64,000 nucleotides of DNA from Ustilago trichophora (Eukaryota > Basidiomycota > Ustilaginomycetes > Ustilaginales > Ustilaginaceae), in assembly GCA_900323505.1 (NCBI GenBank), contig OOIN01000021.1, forward strand, positions 434,001-498,000, given 5' to 3'. A program made the position numbers and the translations under genes. Under the pieces are notes generated by a model. That model saw only the letters and a program-made list of their open reading frames with translations, was not told the origin of the DNA and ran no database searches. Shown in pieces: positions 29,701 through 41,445 of this stretch. Position 1 is the first letter of the stretch; the number at the start of each line of letters is the position of its first letter.

Positions 29701-30000
29701 GCCTTCAAACGTTACACCAATACCATAGAGACAATCAACAAGAATCAACAATCTTTGATTCGATTGAAAAAATCCCAAGGTGGTCCATCCCAATCATCTT
29801 CAGGTCTACTAGGCCTCTTCAAATCCACCACCACCACTTCCACTGACACTTCGGAATCCGATCCAGCAAAGACAAACAAACAAGCTCTGCTAACGTTTGA
29901 ACAAAGGATAAAAAATCTAGATCTAGACTTACCCCTCCAACATTGGGATGCCTGGTCAACGCTCAAGAACTTCCTCGAATCCGAGGCTGATCAAGTGTAA
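26791..30000 (+). CDS. COG2: Conserved oligomeric Golgi complex subunit 2
   Basis: 1069 residues, single exon, started at the ATG at 26791; upstream codons in frame lack an ATG. The N-terminal COG2 signature is clear around residues 45-130: NATFSVDEFLLSRTKASDLN, LRSYSEKLKDELYSIINEDY, KDFVSLGSSLKSE. It continues with helical coiled segments. A long acidic and Ser/Arg-rich insert (about residues 200-330) separates this from the conserved helical C-terminal half that ends near LDLPLQHWDAWSTLKNFLES. COG2 belongs to lobe A of the complex that tethers retrograde vesicles to the Golgi and so maintains glycosyltransferases. Length exceeds the usual 700-750 residues because of the inserts. Confidence is high for the N-terminal match. 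Confidence 0.88.
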   Translation: MAASAISTSHHASSSLDHEASMNDSLFPEGQAPAFPSLTPLSHDLPLLSPVHNATFSVDEFLLSRTKASDLNFILSDLRSYSEKLKDELYSIINEDYKDFVSLGSSLKSEAHRIARLGWTARSDGEHVAQPGLMAPVRDTLLASRSMLKSVQDDIEECIKRREDASTHKARLELMLQLHDSIVRLEDLLLIQQERSKRDRRRSNAGRPSVLSIGSMGERRGSLASVASGSDQELSDYAMSSEYEEESESESENDDDKLRNGDDHHKRTKRKILRRLSSGTQNMRSPAHARDAATSPTRTRTRSGTVSGTPSSSSSSLLGLPQRIARTSAEYSRLRFLHRRIDEENLTHYADALQDRIDSIRSVLRQDLRTLLRALLSPTSLLVHGQSSVKLPSSPELRKSSRPAAGSGRRTSFLQSLSAKPQTATIHEGGTTPTTTNELDVWTQIVEPVEEGGNAEMTYWEARLEEQRSWLEMVLTTLNTLTLVGEGEGIDARRRNEAEEAVRDLLVSEWAERVIVDKAEPTDDTFASEASNNLPAAISAQFQEHRDRLQSLLLPLPTSPSTPLVDLYNTILTFTSITAYQVIDASREITPSNNCDIFTHVIWETLSTRLLSTMSNTIFFVGQPDTFYTNFTLTNQFLQRFLSLAPTEESKQAMLEHPNWLAFKRRWQLPVYFQMRFREVVTKLESDLVDGRKEVGRAGEGEECMQATRATLEAVEKVWSDGVHIHELSARQWRVTLQLLSRFKSWIEEQSPAELTAGSGRLDALRSTTSAAADGSARSSFDLHQRGNSAEISRVSTPQPPPDAPTQQHEDDQLRLATALLSDTIYLRGKMEVILDDVILPRICANVDKSSSSPDDDDGNVVELRRDLLSILDEDSLDFIPGLTASVGRFAYSIIAPRSAAPLRLLRSFSTPAYRPGSGAGNDAKNGGATAAISVIHQLFSPLESFLSLPATRRISKEIKKSWVEKILTDAFKRYTNTIETINKNQQSLIRLKKSQGGPSQSSSGLLGLFKSTTTTSTDTSESDPAKTNKQALLTFEQRIKNLDLDLPLQHWDAWSTLKNFLESEADQV

Positions 30001-30351
30001 ACTTCTCCTCGACCCAAAAATCAATCTCAACCCACACAACACACTCGGAAAATTTTCGTCTGTCCTCAAGCACACCGACCCCAAACATTGAAGAAGGAGG
30101 AGAAAAAAAAGGGATGCAATTAGAACGAGAGAGCTTTTCGACAAAAAGAGGGGAGATGGAAGGGAAAGAAAGACGAGAGTGATTTGAAAAATGTGTGCGA
30201 CATTACAAGCATTGTGGTATGATAAAGAGAGAGAGCAAAAGAGGACGCTTGCGACTTTCGTGTATTGAGTCCATGCAAGCGGCTCTCGATGCTTCCGAAA
30301 TTCGAGCCCGTGAAGGTTGGTCGAACAAGGTGAGGGGTGGTGTTGGTCTGT
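30001..30351. other. Convergent 3' region between COG2 and kinase
   Basis: 351 bases of 3' flanks of two convergent genes. Nothing else recognised. Confidence 0.6.
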
Positions 30352-32535
30352 TTAGGGGTCCCATTGATCTTCCTCCGGCTCTCTGTCGCCTTCTACCTCT
30401 GCCATGGTGTGGAAGAGCTCCACAGCAAAAGCATTCATGATGCCAGGGGTGACCATTTCGGCTTCTTCGAGACAGGCGCGGAGGTTGGCCAGCGTGCGAA
30501 CGGCGTCTCTGCGTGAGGCGACGGCCATGTTGAGCTGTTCGATGACGGGGAGGAAGACGGTGTCGAGTGCGGTGAGGCGGGCTGCTTGCTGTGTTTGTTG
30601 TTGTTGTTGCTGGTGTTGCTGGTGTTGCTGGTGCTGTTGGTGTGTATCGTGCGAATTGACGTGACGGTCTACGTCGCCGCCGCGGCTGGCATTGTTCTGT
30701 TGGGTCGCATTCTGTTGGCGCAGATGCATCTCTTCCATTCTCCTACGTTCTTCCTCTACGCGGTCAGAGTAGCCGCGGTGATCGTCTGCATAGTAGGGAT
30801 CGGATCCGGGACCGTGTGCAGCGTGTCCGTTGGATGTGGGATGTTGGTGCGAGGAAGAACCACCTGAAATGGCCTTATCGTACGCATCGGCAGCGGAGAA
30901 GCTTGATTGACGGGGGAGGGCATCGTTGGCTCCACTAGTTGGGATACCTGGTCGGACGGGTGCTCCTGCCAGACGCACTGTGCCGCCTGCCGAGCCAGAT
31001 CCAGATCCAATAGAGCCGGAAGATCCAGATGTACCGAATCTGCGGTCTGGCTGCTGCTGATACTGTCTTTGCTGCTGCTGCTGCTGTTGCTGCTGTGGTG
31101 GGGCTGCATGTCTCGGTGACTTTGGTTGAGCATGCGAGGGAGTCTGTGCGTAGGTCGGTGATCGAGGTTGCGGTTGCGGGGATCTTGGTTGCTGTTGATG
31201 AGGCACTTGAGGAAGCTCCTTGGATTGGTACCTTCCGTTTTGCGGGTCTTCGCCTCCGTTGACAGCAGCAGCAGCAGCGGTCATGGCGCTCGCTGGCATG
31301 CGCATCGCAACGGTACCTCTTCCTCCACGACGCATCGTGTTGCGTACTGTGCCGAAATCCCACATGTCTTCCTCGCCCTCCTGGAAGTCTTCGTCTGCCT
31401 CCTCGCTCTCTTCGGACTCGTGACGGTCGCCTCCTTCTGCTCGCCATCGCTCGAGCCTCTCGATGAGTTCGGTGAGGTATGTGGTCTTTTTGGCTTTGCG
31501 GATAAAGGGATGCTTGAGCAGCTCTTTAGCTGAGGGACGGTTGGCGGGGTCGCGCTGTAAGCAGAGGTTGACAAACTCCTTGAAGGGTCTAGAGAAGGGG
31601 CCCTCGAGCTGAGGAGGTGGGTTCTTTGGGATAAGGAAGAGCACCTTCATGGGGTGAAGATCGGCGTAAGGAGGTTCGCCCATGGCGAGCTCGATGGCCG
31701 TGATACCCAGACTCCAGATATCGGCTTTAAAGTCATAGCCGCTCTGCTTGATCACCTCTGGACTCATCCAGTAAGGGGTACCGACGAACGTATTCTTCTT
31801 GGTCATGGTTGCTGTGAGCTGGCCCGAGACACCGAAATCGGCGAGCTTGACGTCACCGGTAGCCGAAAGCAGGATGTTGGCTGCCTTGATATCTCGATGC
31901 AGCTTTCCTTCGCCGTGAAGATACTCGAGACCCTTGAGAAGTTCGCGAACGACGATTGCGATGTAGTCTTCGCGGAATCGGCCGGGCTTCATCTGTGGGG
32001 GTATATGAGCAAGGAAGGGATTGGAGTCAGCCGATCTGCTTCATCACAAGGGGAGGCGTAGCAAGTGGGCCTTTGTTCACCCTGAGATCTACGCGCACGG
32101 CGAACTGCATGCGATGGACATGACAATACATACCAAATCAGAGCAACTGCCGCCGGAGCAGTATTCCATGACAATCCACAGATTGGTGCCTTTGAGCCAA
32201 GATCCATGGTATCTGGTGTTGGTAAGAAGGCAAAAATGATACTGGTCAGCATCGTGCATTTCTGGAAAGATGCAATTTCTCTGGTTGGGTGAAGGGCGTG
32301 AAAAAGCAACTTACTTGGTGACATGCGCACTGTCGAGCTGGCTCAAGATGGCAATTTCTTGCTGGATATCGTCGATCTCGTCTTCGGCGTTCTCGAGGTC
32401 GATGATTTTGATGGCGACGGGCTGTCGCGATCGTTTATCGAAGCCTTTGTAGACTTCACCGAACGAACCTTTTCCGACGCGATCCTGCTTGACATAATAA
32501 TCCTCGGGATCAGCGCCCTGCGGTGGTTCGATCAT
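30352..32535 (-). CDS. Ste20-like protein kinase, germinal-centre kinase type
   Basis: Three exons, 32535-32315, 32212-32134 and 31992-30352, with introns of 102 and 141 nt, give 646 residues. The kinase domain is N-terminal (about 14-270): [39 protein letters not shown] and the Ste20 signature [11 protein letters not shown]. The splices are supported because exon 2 supplies the missing hinge ([11 protein letters not shown]). Next comes an acidic stretch, then a long Gln/Pro/Ser-rich linker with HQQ repeats. A conserved-looking helical C-terminus ([20 protein letters not shown]) closes the protein. N-terminal kinase plus C-terminal regulatory region marks the germinal-centre class, the group of fungal Don3, Nak1, Kic1 and Sid1, which control septation and polarity. 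Which of these it is cannot be settled by eye. Confidence 0.92.
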
Positions 32536-33137
32536 TGTGGAGAATTAAGAATCGGGCTGATTTAAGATCAGATGCTGGGAATACTGAGCTGAGCTGAGCT
32601 TTTCGTTGATTGTTTGGCTCCGCGCTGCAAGTGGATGAATGCAGAGATCGGATGATCCGGGTATCGAGATAGCTTATAGAAAAGCGCGCGAATGGAAAGC
32701 TTCGGAATTGGCGATGGATATGTGATAGAAGACTGGATGGGTAATCACGGTCGTTTGGCTTTGGTTCGGAACGCGGTCGGAAGCGATGCAGGACAGAGCA
32801 GATCGGATCTAGTCTGGCGGTTGAGAGTGCGATGCGACAAGTGGTATGTCTGTGTATGCTGGGGTATCGGAAGTCAATGGCTGTGTTGGAGACCTGAGCG
32901 AGACGAAATTGCGATCGATGCGAGACTCGGCAGCGAGTGAATCGGAAAGCTGAGTGGTGTAGGTGGTAGAAGCCGACAAGGTTGAAGGCGATGGTCGAAG
33001 AAGGTGAAGGAGACGGAGACGGAGACGGGGATGCCGAGGTGTCGACGTCGGTCGATGCTGTGCGGAGAGAGAGAGAGGGAGGGAGAGGGAGAGGGTGATG
33101 GTGGGTGGCCTGAGGGCACAGAGTGGTGATGGCGATA

Positions 33138-33162
33138 AGAGAGAGAGAGAGAGAGAGAGAGA
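33138..33162. repeat. GA microsatellite
   Basis: About twelve GA units in the upstream region of the kinase gene, where they read as CT in the sense of the gene. Confidence 0.9.
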
Positions 33163-33523
33163 AGGAGAGGAGGATGTATGGGACGACACACACAAAGCTG
33201 TGACTGTTGGGTGTGATGGATGGCTGTGATTGAATGGATGCAGTCGAGTGTGCGAATTGTGCTGCTGTGGAGGCACAATCGAGGAGACGGAGGCGTTGGC
33301 GGAAAAAGCGAAACGGAGGCGAGCCCCGAGCAACAGCAACAGCAACGGCAACAGCAACACAGGCAGCAACAGCAGCTGCGCACGAAAAAGGGGCGGAAGA
33401 GGCGCAGGGGCTTGGTGGGAGAGCCAAAAGCGCGACAAGGGGAGCCAAAGCGGGAAATGCGGTATCGAGTGGCTGGGCTTGGTCAGTGCTGCTCTGGCTG
33501 TCAAATGTTGATTTCTACAAGGG

Positions 33524-33563
<40 letters not shown>
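33524..33563. repeat. Poly(A) run, 40 bases
   Basis: The longest homopolymer in the window, in the intergenic region between two divergent genes. Confidence 0.95.
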
Positions 33564-33566
<3 letters not shown>

Positions 33567-33902
33567 CGGCACAGCCGTGTTGGTTTATTGTACACGCTCT
33601 CTCTTCTCATCGCGCGTCTCCGTTCGTGTGTCTGTCTGTCTAATCTGCCTCCCTGTCTCACTTTCTGGCGTTGGATTGCCTTTCGAGAAAGAAATTCAGG
33701 CGCGCCTGCTGTTGATGCTGTAGATCGCTGTCTCTTTCTGTCTTTGCCTCCTGCCTGCCTGTCCCAACAGTGAGACGAGGATGCGAGACATTCATTCGCG
33801 CTTCGACAGCTCAACGTGCAGCTATACAACCGCCCAGCCGCTTCCAATATTCCTGTACAAATCAATCTCGTAGCCCAGCCCAGCCCAGCCCAGCTTGGCC
33901 CC

Positions 33903-33949
<47 letters not shown>
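33903..33949. repeat. Compound CT/CA microsatellite
   Basis: About thirteen CT units switch directly to about ten CA units. The same architecture appears at 42318-42358. Confidence 0.92.
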
Positions 33950-34218
33950 TTACATATTTCCGCCTATTCCCACCTTGCTTGCCTCTTCAACCATCCCTCC
34001 ATCCTCTTTGAACAAGAATAATGACAGGCTTTGCTGAGATCACGCTTCGTATATCAACTCCGAAGTGATACTTTGCGAGCTCGACTGCCCGTAGCCAAGA
34101 ATGGGACTGCGTTGCATCAGGGGTTGTGTCGCAGTTCCAACTACTGGGAGCCAGGAAGGGGTCATACAGTCAGGGAAAAGCCTCGATGTCGGGTTCATGC
34201 GTCTCTCTTTAGGCGATG

Positions 34219-34238
34219 CTCTCTCTCTCTCTCTCTCT
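34219..34238. repeat. CT microsatellite
   Basis: Ten CT units in gene-free DNA upstream of the mitochondrial carrier. Confidence 0.9.
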
Positions 34239-35543
34239 TCTTCCATGCCCGAGGAGTCGCTTGCACAAAAGTGCGCACACATCTGCATCCAAGCAAAAAG
34301 AAGGTCAATTTTTACCCCTTTTTTCGATCGAAGCGCGTCCATCAAAGCAGCGCAATGTCGTCAGGGTCTGTGTTTATCTTCCGCCGCCGGTCAAATGTTC
34401 TCTCTTTTTCCTTTTCTGGCCAGCTTGTACTGCACAAGATGATCCTTTGTTGCCCTCCTTTCTCAGGATGCGAGGCTTTGCTTTCTTCATCTCCGGAATC
34501 AATTCGCACAGGAATGCCGACTCTCGCTCGTAAGCCTGCCGGAACATGCATCTTCTTTCCATAGAAGGAACCGAGTAAATGTTTGTGAGAGGAGCGACAC
34601 TGAGTTGGCCGGCGTACTGTACAGTGCACCTCAGATCGTACCTGTCCACCCTTCTTGCCTTCCTTGATTCTTGCGCCTATCCGATCTCGCTGCTAAGAGC
34701 CCTTTGGCCATGTGGCTAGCAACACGACTTCTTCGCTTCTCCGCATGGCAACTGACCTATGTCACTGGGTACCGGTACAGACCGCAGATCCATCTGCTTG
34801 ACAGAGCTCTCATGGTGTTCAATGTGTCGCACCAATCTACCGTGTCAATTCACCTTGCGGTAGCTTTGTCAACTGTCCAAGGACAGCAACCGAGGGAGCA
34901 CAGAACACAGACAGCATGAAGCGCAAAGCACAACATTGTCAACATGTGCCGAACTGCAGCTCCTCTATACAAATGTCACGATCGCTAGGCGAAAGGGTCC
35001 ATTTGATATGCAGCACGGCCAGAATCTCACACCTTCTACAGTAGTTTAGGCCTTCAGATTCACGATCGCGTCGGAGGTAGATCGGGAGTCCAATCGAGCC
35101 AAATAAACAAAGATCTTGATATCGGCATTAAGCTCGGCTTCCGGATTTGCATCTTCGAAGAAAAGCATCGGCAAAATTAGCCACTCTGCGCAGAGAGTGA
35201 GAGAGAGAGAAAAGAAAGGCAGAGAGTGGCGCTGTGCACCACAGCGTGCTTTGGTCCGACCGTTCTTCTAGCCAGCCCCACAAAAACTCGTCTTCCGGTC
35301 TAAACGGCTCTCCCTGCTGATCTCGACCGACTCTCGTATCCGGTGGGTTCTTCATCTTCGGCCTTCCATCCACTGCACGTTCCTCCCCAACACCAACAAT
35401 CGTCTTTCAAGCAGTCAGCACTAGAGACTCGTGATCCCACCCGCACCTACTTCCGCACCAGCATCGTGTCAGACGACGGTATCACCAAACAGAATAAGAC
35501 ACATCGACACTCGAAGCTCACCTCTCATACACAAGCTCCCATC

Positions 35544-36659
35544 ATGACATCCACAAATTCAGCGGCTGGCACGGCGGCCGCACCTGTCAAGATCTCGACC
35601 GCAGAAGGCTTCATCACAGGTGCATTGGCGGCCATGACAGCGGTCACCGTCACCAACCCTATGGAAGTGTGCAAGACGCGCATGCAGCTTCAAGGCGAGC
35701 TCATGTCGACAGCTCCACGAGTCCTTAGCGGTCAGGCTGGTTCTGCGGCACCTCAGGCTGGTGCACAGGCCGCAGCAGGCGCACGTCTCTACAAGTCTTC
35801 GCTCGACTGCTTCACAAAGACGCTCAAGACGGAAGGCATCAAGGGTGTCCAAAGAGGTCTTGGAGCAGCATACGTCTACCAAGTGTTGCTCAACGGCAGT
35901 CGTCTCGGATTTTACGAACCTTTCCGTAAGACGATCAACCGGGCTGCTGGCAAGCGACCCAATGAACAGTGGGCAGCCGGTGCATTTGCGGCAGGCGCCT
36001 CGAGTGGTTGCGTCGGTGCGATTCTCGGCAACCCTCTCTTCCTGGTCAAGGCTCGTATGCAGGCGTACAGCCCGTATGTTGTGATCGGCAAGGCATCGCA
36101 TAACTACACAAGCACTATCGATGGTTTGACAAAGATAGTCGAGAGCGAAGGTCTGCGCGGTTTGGCGCGAGGTATGGACGCTGCCGTGCTGCGAACAGCC
36201 ATGGGTAGCACAGTGCAACTGCCAGCCTACACATGGTTCAAGGGCTACCTGACCAACATGGACGTCGATGCGAACCCCTACAACCCGCTCAAGTTCTTGG
36301 CCAACAAGCCCGACTCGTTCTTCACCTACTTTGCCTCGTCCATCTTTAGCGGTCTCTGCGTGTGCGCCGTGATGCAACCAGCGGATACGGCACTGACGCG
36401 CATGTACAACCAGCCAGTTCGGATCGACGAGCGTGGACGCAGTGTGGGAACCCTCTACCGCAATCCGTTCCACTGTCTCTACCTCACTGCTAAAGCGGAA
36501 GGTATCAAGGGTTGGTATAAGGGTACCACGGCACACCTCTTCCGTATCGCACCTCACACCGTGTTGACCTTGGTGGTCAACGAGGCTTACTTTCGATGGT
36601 ACACCAACTTCAAGGCTGGTCGCTCGCTGTTCGATGCCCCCGCCGTCAAGACCCAGTAA
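35544..36659 (+). CDS. OAC1: Mitochondrial carrier, oxaloacetate/SLC25A34-35 type
   Basis: 371 residues, single exon, from the ATG at 35544. Three carrier repeats are visible through their P-x-[DE/L]-x-x-[KT]-x-R motifs: NPMEVCKTRMQLQGE (Pro39), NPLFLVKARMQAY and QPADTALTRMYNQP. The second and third motifs deviate from the standard PxD/E form in the way typical of the Oac1 and SLC25A34/35 subfamily, as do LNGSRLGFYEP and FRIAPHTVLTL. Yeast Oac1 moves oxaloacetate, sulfate, malonate and isopropylmalate across the inner membrane. An Ala/Gln-rich insert of about 28 residues lengthens the first matrix loop (324 residues in yeast). Substrate is inferred from subfamily. Confidence 0.9.
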   Translation: MTSTNSAAGTAAAPVKISTAEGFITGALAAMTAVTVTNPMEVCKTRMQLQGELMSTAPRVLSGQAGSAAPQAGAQAAAGARLYKSSLDCFTKTLKTEGIKGVQRGLGAAYVYQVLLNGSRLGFYEPFRKTINRAAGKRPNEQWAAGAFAAGASSGCVGAILGNPLFLVKARMQAYSPYVVIGKASHNYTSTIDGLTKIVESEGLRGLARGMDAAVLRTAMGSTVQLPAYTWFKGYLTNMDVDANPYNPLKFLANKPDSFFTYFASSIFSGLCVCAVMQPADTALTRMYNQPVRIDERGRSVGTLYRNPFHCLYLTAKAEGIKGWYKGTTAHLFRIAPHTVLTLVVNEAYFRWYTNFKAGRSLFDAPAVKTQ

Positions 36660-37685
36660 AGAAGCGATACACCAATATCCAGAGTCAGTCGCAGAGGTTC
36701 ATTGGTAGATGCCACAAAAGATTGGTAGTAGAGTCACAGTCCATATAATAGAGAATATTTGGGAGCAGCAGCAAAGATGTGTAATGTTGAGACGTTGGGA
36801 CCTTTCATGGACGGCCCACTCGTGCACCTCTTGTTGGTCGTTTTGGTTGAAGGAGCGTGTTGTCTTTGTTGATCGGCAACGATACGAAGATGGAAGAGAG
36901 CTCTGTGTTTTGTTTTTTTTTGCAAGTTGATTGTTGTTAGATTGGCAACCCATTCTGGTCAGGGCCACGTCGCGATGTTGGGGTGGCGTTGCTGGAAACC
37001 TTCTCGGAATGCAGTTGGCAGCAGCAAGCAATCTCTACTGCAAGGATCGCCGTAGCTAGCTTTCAAGGTTTTCCTGTGTCTGCCATCGGTTGACAGCTTT
37101 TCGATCTACAGTGGCTACCACTGCCAAGCCAGGGTCGCATGACATATCGCCTGGCTGATGTGGCTGAATGGGAACTGACCATTTGCCGAAGCAAGGACAG
37201 GTGAATCAGGGCCAAAACAAAGCGCTTTTTGGATGATGATGATGCCCGGCGCCATCGTCTTGACACAATCCATCGGTGGACTTCAGACCGAAGGCAATTT
37301 CGCTGCTGGCCGATGCAATCGCGTAAACAAAGATGCAAGGCTAGACTCACGACGAGTCGATGAGATAGACAGTTGCCAGCTGTCGAACAGGCTTGTTCTC
37401 ACACGCTCTCTCTCTCTCTCTGACCTTTGCTCAAATAGCGATCCAAGGATGACTTTTGAGATTGATCGAACGACATCTGCTGATGGTGAGGGTCCATGCT
37501 GAGAATGGTTCGAATGGAAAACGGGAAGGTTGAGGGAACAAAGCACGACGTCCCCGAAGGCTTGGGTCGAGTGATCCCGTCGATCCCGCCGCAGGTTAAT
37601 TTTTGAAAAATGACAGCCAACAGCCAGAAACAACCTTCCAGCTCAGCGTGCATGGTCGAAAATGTCGGCTAACTACTGTGCGTGC

Positions 37686-37733
<48 letters not shown>

Positions 37734-39021
37734 AGAGAGAAAAGAGAGTGGGAAGATAGAGCGAGTTTAAAAATGAAATCAGAAGGCTCGAGGAATTTCA
37801 AAGCCAGTCTCTTTCCTTGCGTCAAGCATGTGCGCTTAACGTAGACGACCACACACAGGTGGTCACCGCTGTGTCACCTGTTGTTAGCCTCCACGTCCCA
37901 CCTTGCAACAAGAAAGAACGCTCTCTCTTTAAATGAATAGATCCTCGCAATCAGCAGCCGTTCGTGGCAGACGCAGTTAGGTCACAGACTGATCGTGATC
38001 GTGAGTAACGTGGGATGCGTGGGACGAAAGAAGAAGAAGAAGAAGAAGGCCACTTAGGATAAAATTAGGATGATGCAAGCTGAAAATGAATCTGACCAGG
38101 AGGAGCGAGCACTGGCCAGTTTTAGAGAGAGAGCCAAAGGGTGTGGGCGTTTTCTTTGAGGCGGCGGTGGAGCCTCGACTGGAAATGAGGAGCAGGACTG
38201 AGTGGCAGAGTACTACAGTAGTGAGGTTCAGTTCATGCCCGCCCTTTCCGTGCCGCACCTTTTTCAGCTCGGATCTTCTTCGGATTCCAGCCTCACTCCT
38301 TGCTCCTCCTCACCATCACTCAAACACAAACACCACACTCGCTGCTGTTTCTGTTTCTGTTGCTGTTGCTGCCACTACTGTTGTTGCAACTCACGCACAT
38401 AGACACAAACACACACACACACGCGAGTCCCACGCGCAATCAGCCCCTTTTTATTTTACGAAAAGTCGGCAGATCTTTCGTACTTCCTTCCCGCGATCCT
38501 CCCCATCTCTTCCCATCCGTGACTGCAAAACCAAAACAGCCCAGCTGCATCAGCTCGCAAAGGCTCACCCCTTCCTTCCCGTCTTTCCACCATCTTGTCT
38601 CGGCGACCTCCTTTCTCGATCTTTGGCCTCCTCGCCTAAGTTTCCTCTTGCTCCTCCTTGTTTGTTCGTAGCCTCGCCTCTCTGTCAAGCTCGTCTCCCT
38701 ATATAGGTACGTACTTCCATGCTTCGCCCTCTTGTCCTTCTTCCCTTCCTTCCAACCCCTCGTCCTTCCCGCAGATCATCTCTTTCGCACACATCCCCTC
38801 CTTGGCATCCTAGCGAGATCTCCCTTGCAACATCAGACAGCCAACAGCGCTCTTGTGATACAAAGCATTTCGCATCAACACGCTGCTGCTCCCGTCGAAA
38901 ACGCTTCTTCGATCCGCAAGCTGCTCTACTGCTGCTGCTGCTGGATCTGAGCTTCTTTGACTTCCACACTTCTTCTTTGTCAAAGAACGACTGTCGCTGA
39001 CATTCGCTTCATCTCACAAAC
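36660..39021. other. 2.4-kb gene-free stretch with a long GA repeat
   Basis: It holds the 3' flank of the carrier gene, a 42-base GA microsatellite (37688-37729), a TACAGTA at 38214 and the pyrimidine-rich promoter and leader of the SURF4 gene. TATATAG lies at 38700. Short low-complexity frames only. Confidence 0.65.
37688..37729. repeat. GA microsatellite, 42 bases
   Basis: Twenty-one uninterrupted GA units, the longest dinucleotide array in the window. Confidence 0.95.
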
Positions 39022-40218
39022 ATGGCCGCTCGTCTCGCATTCAACACACACGAACCTTCCTCCTCGTCCTCTGCGGCTGCATCTGCTTCTTACGCACGCT
39101 CGAATCCGCACGCAGCAAGTCCCTATTCCGCCATGTCTTCCTACGGCTCGTCTCCATATGCTGCCACGAGCTCCGGCTCGCAGGCCGAATCGCCACTCGA
39201 CAAGGTGCGCGAATACACGTCCAAGGTCGAGGACCTCATTGACCAGTACACGCAACCCATCAAGCCGCATCTCCCTGCGCTCGGTCGATTCCTCATTGTC
39301 GTCACTTTCCTCGAAGATGCGCTCCGAATCATGACCCAATGGTCCGACCAAAAGTACTACTTGCAACGTCACCGTGGCTTCCCTTGGGGTATCAGCCACC
39401 TTTTCCTCCTCTCCAACGTCATTGTAAGTGTTCAAAGAAGCGCTCAATCGTTTTTGCCAACTACAGCTGCGATGATGACTACAACTTCAGTGTTCGGCTG
39501 TATCGATAAGTGCTGTGACACCCGGCTCTGAACAAAGCTGACCCCATTTTTTGCGACCCTTCTTGCTTCCAAATGCACTCCAATCACTCTTCGGTACTCT
39601 TTGCGTACATATCCGCTTTTGCGCCTGCAGGTCATGTGCGCCGCCTCTGCTGCCGTCATCATGCGCAAATATCCCGAGATCTCGGTCGGCGCATTGTTCG
39701 GTGTCGTGGTTGTGCAAGGCTTCGGATACGGTCTCATTTTCGACCTCAACTTCTTCCTGCGCAACCTTTCCGTCGTCGGTGGACTGCTGATGGTTCTCTC
39801 CGACAGTCTCTCTGCCAAGAAGAACATCTTTGCCGGCCTTCCGAGCTTGAGCGAAACGGACCGCAAGATCTACTTCCAGCTGGCGGGCCGCGTTTTGCTC
39901 ATCTTCCTTTTCATCGGATTCATCATTCAAGGCGAGTGGACCATGGCACGAGTCGTGGTTTCGGTCTTGGGCCTGGGTGCGTGCGTCATGGTGGTGGTGG
40001 GCTTCAAGGCTAGGTGGAGCGCCAGTTTCCTCGTCATGATTCTGAGCGTCTTCAACCTGTTTGTCAACAACTTTTGGACGGTCCACTCTGCCCACCCTTC
40101 GCGCGACTTTTTGCGATACGACTTTTTCCAGACGCTCTCGATTGTCGGTGGCCTGTTGCTGCTGGTGAACATGGGTCCTGGTGGCCTTTCGGTGGACGAG
40201 CGCAAGAAGGTCACCTAG
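39022..40218 (+). CDS. ERV29: SURF4/Erv29 ER cargo receptor
   Basis: Two exons, 39022-39423 and 39631-40218, flank a 207-nt intron (GTAAGT...CTGCAG) and give 329 residues. After a Ser/Ala-rich N-terminus the SURF4 family pattern follows: ALGRFLIVVTFLEDALRIM, WGISHLFLLSNVI, YGLIFDLNFFLRNLSVVGGL, with about seven hydrophobic helices. It ends in a lysine-containing tail, DERKKVT, which resembles a dilysine retrieval signal. Erv29 collects soluble secretory cargo into COPII vesicles at the ER; SURF4 does the same in animals. The splice is supported because it joins the first helix region directly to VMCAASAAV with the frame kept. Confidence 0.94.
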
Positions 40219-41445
40219 TGCCTTGCCGCAGCAACCCAAATCGAGCATCGGCGAGATTTTTACTGGTGGTGCATCAAAGACTGTCACCAGTCTATAATGG
40301 CGCATGGGAAGTCAATAGCAGTCAAAGTCGCTCGCATCTTGTGGAGATGAGCTTGCTGTGGTGGCAGACAAGCGTCAAAACTCTTTTTCCCAATTCACTT
40401 TCCTTTCCTTGTCACATTGTGATACGATACATTCAACACACAAACCCAATTTGTTTTCCAACTCGACATGTTCTGTAGTTGCAGCGGTGACCATGCAAAA
40501 CGATCATTCTAGCTTTCGAAATCGGCTCAGAGACGGGGGGGAATTGTCTTGTGCAGTGTGTTGTACAGCAAGAGACTGGCAAGTGCTGGCTTTGTGTAGG
40601 AACAGTTTGCACGAAGTAGTCATCGGATTACAGAGTAAGAGAAGGCTTCCTTCTTCCACTCGTCCGAGTGTTGGATTTTAAGGTTGTAATTTTGGCTGCA
40701 CTTTTTTTTTTTCTTTTCTTTTCTTTAATTTGCGGGTGCGATTATTTTTGGTAGACAAGATAGCGGTGACAAGAGATGACTATTTTTGTCGAGCAGGATC
40801 TTGAGATTCAGCATGGAATTGCATCATGGACAACACCGCCATGGTCAGTACAGAAGATCGCAAGGCAACATCAGAAAAAGCCTCTCCAACTCTTTGCTCT
40901 GAATCTGGATGTGTGTTTGCACGTGTCCCAGTTGTACTGTATCGTCAGTGTGCCTTATCCACAGTCGCTTGGAATCCCTTGCCTCCTGAAGATTGAAGAA
41001 GCACACGAAGCTGGTCAAACCTCGAGCAAAGTGAGACAGAAGGACTAGAGGATAGAGAGGGGAAGTTGGGGAGAATGGTGGCGTAGATACCGATCGTGAC
41101 GGTTATTCACAAGAGGAAAGAGGTGTGGACGTGGGAAAGGCTAGGCGAAACAAGGCAGGGTCCAAACAGACACACATCTCGCCTCACTTTGGCTCTACCT
41201 CGCCTGACACAACGACGACGGTGGCTTTTTGAAGAGGAGAGAGGTCACTGGAGCTGTGTGAAATGTTGCGAATATCGGTATTGTGGCCCGTGTGGGCTGC
41301 ACGATGAAATACGAGTTTCAAGGCTGACTGAGATTGAGTTGGATTGGATTCGGGAGAGTCATCCGGTGCCGGGTTTAATCCTAAACATCGAGACTGCTTG
41401 GCACTGCACCCCAGCTTCCTTTTGCATTTTTCTCACACTTTCTAA

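Larger units (their letters stand above)
32536..35543. other. 3-kb divergent promoter region with many simple repeats
   Basis: Separates the kinase from the mitochondrial carrier. It contains a GA tract (33138-33162), 40 consecutive A (33524-33563), a compound CT/CA microsatellite (33903-33949) and a CT tract (34219-34238). TACTGTA or TACAGTA occurs at 34615 and 35037. Open frames here are low-complexity Ser/Leu or Gln/Arg readings of repeats. I see no gene. Confidence 0.65.

Noticed and set aside
32510..33448. 312-codon minus-strand frame upstream of the kinase
   Set aside because: Ser/Leu/Pro-rich low-complexity translation of CT-rich promoter repeats. It overlaps the kinase start in another frame.
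35559..36557. 332-codon minus-strand frame antisense to the mitochondrial carrier
   Set aside because: Shadow of the carrier gene with no recognisable domain.
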